From Pseudomonadota bacterium (GTDB lineage: Bacteria > Pseudomonadota > Gammaproteobacteria > Burkholderiales > Burkholderiaceae_F), in assembly GCA_023443095.1 (NCBI GenBank), contig JAEZVV010000053.1, positions 1 to 9,777 on the forward strand: a DNA stretch of 9,777 nt, in the 5' to 3' direction. Shown here piece after piece: positions 6,569 to 9,777 of the stretch. Each line of letters starts with the position of its first letter. Position 1 is the stretch's first letter. The notes under the pieces were generated by a model. That model had not been told where the DNA came from, searched no databases, and was given only the letters and a program-made list of their open reading frames with translations. Both the position numbers and the translations under genes were made by a program.

Positions 6569-8254
6569 ATGACCCGTTTCATCCAGCGCGACTTCGACCC
6601 GCGTATTGCGGCAGCGCTTGCCGCCCAAGGCTTCAACCCGGCGCTGGCGCGCGTGCTTGCCGCCCGCGGCGTGCGCAGCAGCGAAGAGATGCAGACCGCC
6701 GCTCCCGGGCTGCTGCCGCCGGCCCAGCTGGCGGGCAGCGCCGAAGCGGCGCAGCTGCTCGCCGACGCGATCGAGGCACAGGCCAGGATCCTGATCGTGG
6801 CCGACTACGACTGCGACGGCGCCACCGCCTGCGCCGTGGCGCTGCGCGGCCTGCGCATGATGGGGGCGCAGGTCGACTACATCGTTCCCAACCGCTTCGA
6901 ATACGGCTACGGCCTGACACCGGCGATCGTCGACCTCGCGGCGCAGAAGCAACCCGATCTCATCGTCACCGTCGACAACGGCATCGCCAGCCTCGACGGC
7001 GTGGCCCGCGCCACCGAACTCGGGATCGAGGTGCTGGTCACCGACCACCACTTGCCGGGTTCGGCGCTGCCGGCGGCCGCCTGCATCGTCAACCCCAACC
7101 AGCCCGGCTGCGGTTTCCCCAGCAAACATCTGGCGGGCGTGGGCGTGATGTTCTACGTCTTGCTTGCCTTGCGCGCCGAGCTGCGCGCACGCGGTGCTTT
7201 CGACGCCGCCACGCAGCCGCGCATCGACGGCCTGCTCGACCTCGTCGCCCTGGGCACGGTGGCCGACGTGGTGCGGCTCGACCGCAACAACCGCATCCTG
7301 GTCGGCCTGGGCCTGTCGCGCGTGCGCCAGGGCCGGATGCAGCCGGGGCTGGCCGCGCTCTACCAGGTGGCCGGGCGCGAGGCCGCCACCACGAATGCGC
7401 GCGACTTCGGCTTTGCGCTGGGGCCGCGCATCAACGCCGCCGGACGCCTGACCGACATGACGGTCGGCATCGAATGCCTCGCCACCGACAACTTCGACCG
7501 CGCGCTCGACCTCGCGCGCCAGCTCGACAGCCTCAACCGCGAGCGACGCGAGCTCGAAGGCGACATGCAGCTCGACGCCAGCGCCTTGATCGAGGAACGC
7601 GACCTGACCGACGTCCGCACCCTCACCCTCTTCGACGAGGGCTGGCACCAGGGCGTGGTCGGGCTGGTCGCTTCGCGCATCAAGGAAAAACACCACCGGC
7701 CGACGATTGCCTTTGCCCGCAACGAAAACGAGCTGAAAGGCTCGGGCCGCTCAATCGAAGGCGTGCACCTGCGCGACACGCTCGACCTGGTGACCAAGAT
7801 CGCGCCCGGCCTGATCCTCAAGTTCGGCGGCCACGCGATGGCGGCCGGCCTGACGATCCGCGCCGAGGATTACGAGGCCTTTTCCCGGGTGTTCGAGCAG
7901 GCCACCCGCGCCAGCACCGAAGCGGCCCTGTTTACCCGGACGGTGGCGGTCGACGGCGCTCTGGCGCCGCAGGAGATCACGCTCGGCCTGCTGGCCGACG
8001 TCGACGCCCAGATCTGGGGCCAGGGTTTTCCTGCGCCGCTTTTCGCCAACGAGTTCCGCGTGCTCGAACAGCGCCTGATCAAGGACGCCCACCTGAAGCT
8101 CGCCCTCGACCTGGGCGGCAAACGCTTCGACGCGATTTTTTTCCGTCGCACCGAGCCCCTGCCCGATCGGGCTTATCTGGCGTACCGGCCCGAAATCAAC
8201 GACTGGAACGGCCAGCGGCGGGTGCAACTGATCATCGAACAGGTCGAGGAATGA
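6569..8254 (+). CDS. recJ: RecJ, single-stranded-DNA-specific 5'-3' exonuclease
   Basis: RecJ degrades single-stranded DNA 5' to 3' in RecF-pathway recombination, mismatch repair and base excision repair. The 561 aa compare with 577 in E. coli, so the gene is complete. DHH-family metal-binding motifs are all present: DYDCDG with D79, D81 and D83 (motif I), VTVDNG with D136 (motif II), TDHH at D159-H160-H161 (motif III), and LVALGTVADVV around D233 (motif IV). The DHHA1 nucleic-acid-binding domain follows with GSGRS at 391-395 and GGHAMAAG at 420-427, and the C-terminal OB-like domain ends in a 'NDWNGQRRVQLIIE' type tail. The ATG at 6569 lies 9 nt after the upstream stop, with only a weak purine-rich site, so translation may depend on coupling to the COG4255-like gene. 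prfB follows 82 nt after the stop. Confidence 0.96.
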   Translation: MTRFIQRDFDPRIAAALAAQGFNPALARVLAARGVRSSEEMQTAAPGLLPPAQLAGSAEAAQLLADAIEAQARILIVADYDCDGATACAVALRGLRMMGAQVDYIVPNRFEYGYGLTPAIVDLAAQKQPDLIVTVDNGIASLDGVARATELGIEVLVTDHHLPGSALPAAACIVNPNQPGCGFPSKHLAGVGVMFYVLLALRAELRARGAFDAATQPRIDGLLDLVALGTVADVVRLDRNNRILVGLGLSRVRQGRMQPGLAALYQVAGREAATTNARDFGFALGPRINAAGRLTDMTVGIECLATDNFDRALDLARQLDSLNRERRELEGDMQLDASALIEERDLTDVRTLTLFDEGWHQGVVGLVASRIKEKHHRPTIAFARNENELKGSGRSIEGVHLRDTLDLVTKIAPGLILKFGGHAMAAGLTIRAEDYEAFSRVFEQATRASTEAALFTRTVAVDGALAPQEITLGLLADVDAQIWGQGFPAPLFANEFRVLEQRLIKDAHLKLALDLGGKRFDAIFFRRTEPLPDRAYLAYRPEINDWNGQRRVQLIIEQVEE

Positions 8255-8287
8255 AGGTTTTCCGGCGGAAGATCGAGCCTCGACCCT

Positions 8288-8293
8288 TATAAT
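8288..8293 (+). promoter_or_regulatory. Consensus -10 box, probable prfB promoter
   Basis: A perfect TATAAT at 8288-8293 lies in the 82-bp recJ-prfB spacer, 43 nt before the prfB ATG. It stands out against the GC-rich surroundings. No good -35 is visible at 16-18 bp (GCGGAA at 8265-8270 for 17 bp). It suggests prfB can be transcribed independently of recJ. Confidence 0.45.
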
Positions 8294-8336
8294 TGAAGGT
8301 TTGAATCAATCCGCCGGACTCGAGGAAACAACCAGC

Positions 8337-9441
8337 ATGGAAGCCGAACGCATCAATCTGATCGAGACCAACACCGCGGACCTGGACCGCCGATTGGAAG
8401 AACTTCGGAGGTATCTTTGACGTCGATCTCAAAGCGAGACGACTCGAAGAACTGAACCGCGAGCTTGAGAACCCCAAGGTCTGGGACGACGCCAAACGCG
8501 CGCAGGAACTCGGCAAGGAAAAGAAGCTCCTCGACCACGTCGTGGGCAAGATGGCGGCTCTCGCCGCCGGCGTGAAAGACGCAGCCGAACTGTTCGAGAT
8601 GTCGCGCGATGAAAACGACGACGCCACGCTCGAATCGATCGAAGCCGACGTCGCCGAGTTGGGCAAGCAGGTGGCCGAGCTCGAGTTCCAGCGCATGTTC
8701 AACCAGCCGCTCGACCCCGCCAACTGCTTCATCGAAATCCAGGCCGGCGCCGGCGGCACCGAAGCCCAGGACTGGGCCGGCATGCTCGAACGCATGTACC
8801 TGCGTTATTCCGAGCGGCGCGGCTTCAAGACCGAACTGCTAGATGAAAGCGAAGGCGAAGTCGCCGGCATCAAGGGCTGCACGATCAAGGTCTCGGGCGA
8901 TTACGCTTTCGGCATGCTGCGCACCGAAACCGGCGTCCACCGTCTGGTGCGCAAGTCCCCCTTCGATTCGAACGCGCGCCGCCACACTTCGTTCGTGAGC
9001 GTGTTCGTCTACCCCGAAGTCGACGATTCGTTCGAGGTCGAGATCAACCCGGCCGACCTCCGGATCGACGTCTACCGCGCCTCGGGCGCGGGCGGCCAGC
9101 ACGTCAACAAGACCGAATCAGCGGTGCGCATCACGCACAACCCGACCGGCATCGTGGTGGCCTGCCAGAACGACCGCAGCCAGCACAAAAACAAGGCCGA
9201 GGCGATGTCTATCCTCAAGTCCAAGCTCTACGAACACGAGATGCGCAAGCGCCGCGAAGCGCAGAACGTGATCGAAGAGAACAAGAGCGACATCGGCTGG
9301 GGCCATCAGATCCGTTCCTACGTGCTCGACCAGTCCCGCATCAAGGACTTGCGCACCAACGTCGAGATCGGCAACACCCAGGGCGTGCTCGACGGGGATC
9401 TCGATCCCTTCATCGAAGCCAGCCTCAAGCAAGGCGTGTGA
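8337..9441 (+). CDS. prfB: Peptide chain release factor 2 (RF2), made by programmed +1 frameshift
   Basis: RF2 recognises UGA and UAA stop codons and triggers peptide release on the ribosome. The gene is read in two frames: 27 codons from the ATG at 8337 to CTT at 8415-8417, then, skipping one base, 340 codons from GAC at 8419 to the TGA at 9439-9441. The total is 367 aa, against 365 in E. coli. The stop-codon-recognition tripeptide SPF is at 207-209 and the catalytic GGQ at 252-254. Alanine (A248) occupies the site equivalent to E. coli T246, where E. coli K-12 carries its unusual threonine. The N-terminal helical domain is rich in Glu, Leu and Lys. GAGGAAA at 8322-8328 serves as the ribosome binding site. 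Calling only the downstream frame from an internal ATG (8551) would lose the N-terminal domain and the regulation. lysS, a common prfB neighbour, is absent; an SDR gene follows instead. Confidence 0.97.
8407..8421 (+). promoter_or_regulatory. prfB programmed +1 frameshift site
   Basis: The sequence is GGAGG-TAT-CTT-TGA-C. The zero frame meets UGA as codon 28. The slippery CUU codon at 8415-8417 can re-pair on UUU, so the ribosome resumes at GAC (8419). The internal Shine-Dalgarno-like GGAGG at 8407-8411 ends 3 nt before CUU, the same spacing as in E. coli, where it stimulates the shift. Low RF2 slows UGA reading and favours frameshifting, which gives autoregulation. All canonical elements are seen directly. 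Confidence 0.97.
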
Positions 9442-9442
9442 G

Positions 9443-9777
9443 ATGACTGAACTGGTAATTCTGACCGGCGCCTCGCGCGGCATGGGACTGGCAATGGCCG
9501 AACAGCTGCTGCGCCCGGGTCTCACGCTTGTGACGATCGAACGCAAGCCCGCGCCCGGGCTCGCTGCCCAGGCGGCCGCGGCGGGCGCCACGCTGGTTCA
9601 GCTCGCGTTCGACCTGGCTCATACGCAAGGCGCGGCAGCAGCCCTGGCGACCTGGCTGCAGGGCCAAGAGCCCGCGGCTTTCTCCTCGGCCACGCTGATC
9701 AACAACGCCGGCATCGTCGGCCGCGTCGGCCCGGTCGACGAAGACAGCGCTGAATCGGTTGCCGCGGTGATGCGGGT
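9443..9777 (+). CDS. Short-chain dehydrogenase/reductase, N-terminal part (runs off right edge)
   Basis: The first 111 codons of an SDR-family oxidoreductase are present; the window ends inside the gene. The Rossmann-fold NAD(P)-binding motif TGASRGMG is at 8-15 and the structural NNAG motif at 87-90. The catalytic Ser-Tyr-Lys lies beyond the window. R12 in the glycine motif and E33-R34-K35 after strand 2 leave the NADP versus NAD preference open. The early IVGRVGPVDE after NNAG recalls sepiapterin-reductase-like SDRs, so a small carbonyl substrate is possible, but the substrate cannot be assigned. The ATG at 9443 lies 1 nt after the prfB stop, with an AAGG-type site inside the prfB end, so the two are probably cotranscribed and coupled. 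Confidence 0.9.
   Translation, partial: MTELVILTGASRGMGLAMAEQLLRPGLTLVTIERKPAPGLAAQAAAAGATLVQLAFDLAHTQGAAAALATWLQGQEPAAFSSATLINNAGIVGRVGPVDEDSAESVAAVMR

Noticed and set aside
6497..7696. 399-codon open frame antisense to recJ.
   Set aside because: The sense strand encodes RecJ with all catalytic motifs; the antisense frame has low-complexity shadow composition.
8337..8420. prfB as a pseudogene with a premature TGA at codon 28.
   Set aside because: The stop sits in the canonical programmed frameshift site and the downstream frame is intact to a normal RF2 length.

Overview
The window is a GC-rich (about two-thirds G+C), densely coding piece of a Gram-negative chromosome. A LolCD lipoprotein-release operon, a recJ gene behind a COG4255-type gene, and a prfB gene with the classical programmed frameshift together point to a proteobacterium, most likely Betaproteobacteria. 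This placement is inferred from gene content and composition, not from a search.

Left part (1-2170): the 5' end of a small exported protein, probably cupin-like, reads off the left edge on the minus strand. A 165-bp divergent spacer separates it from a 603-aa exported TPR protein with clusters of histidines. A perfect 16-bp hairpin closes the TPR gene.

Middle pocket (about 2170-3468): composition drops to roughly 55-57% G+C. The pocket holds one convincing gene on the minus strand, a secreted 247-aa protein with eight cysteines that I cannot assign to a family. About 480 bp without a confident gene follow, containing an unassigned 133-codon frame and several small hairpins. This is the part of the window with the least conventional content.

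Right part (3469-9777): lolD and a single lolC/lolF-type permease form a translationally coupled minus-strand operon. A 78-bp divergent spacer separates it from a plus-strand pair: a COG4255-like protein (often labelled phosphoglycerate mutase) and recJ, the single-strand DNA 5'-3' exonuclease. prfB follows with its own apparent -10 box; peptide release factor 2 is made only after a +1 shift at an in-frame UGA. An SDR oxidoreductase starts 1 nt after prfB and runs off the right edge.

Functionally these are mostly housekeeping modules: outer-membrane lipoprotein export, DNA repair and translation termination. They are joined to poorly characterised exported proteins on the left. I see no CRISPR array, complete mobile element, tRNA or rRNA. 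No clear previously undescribed system is demonstrable; the best candidates for a second look are the cysteine-rich secreted protein with its low-GC surroundings, and the histidine-rich TPR protein.
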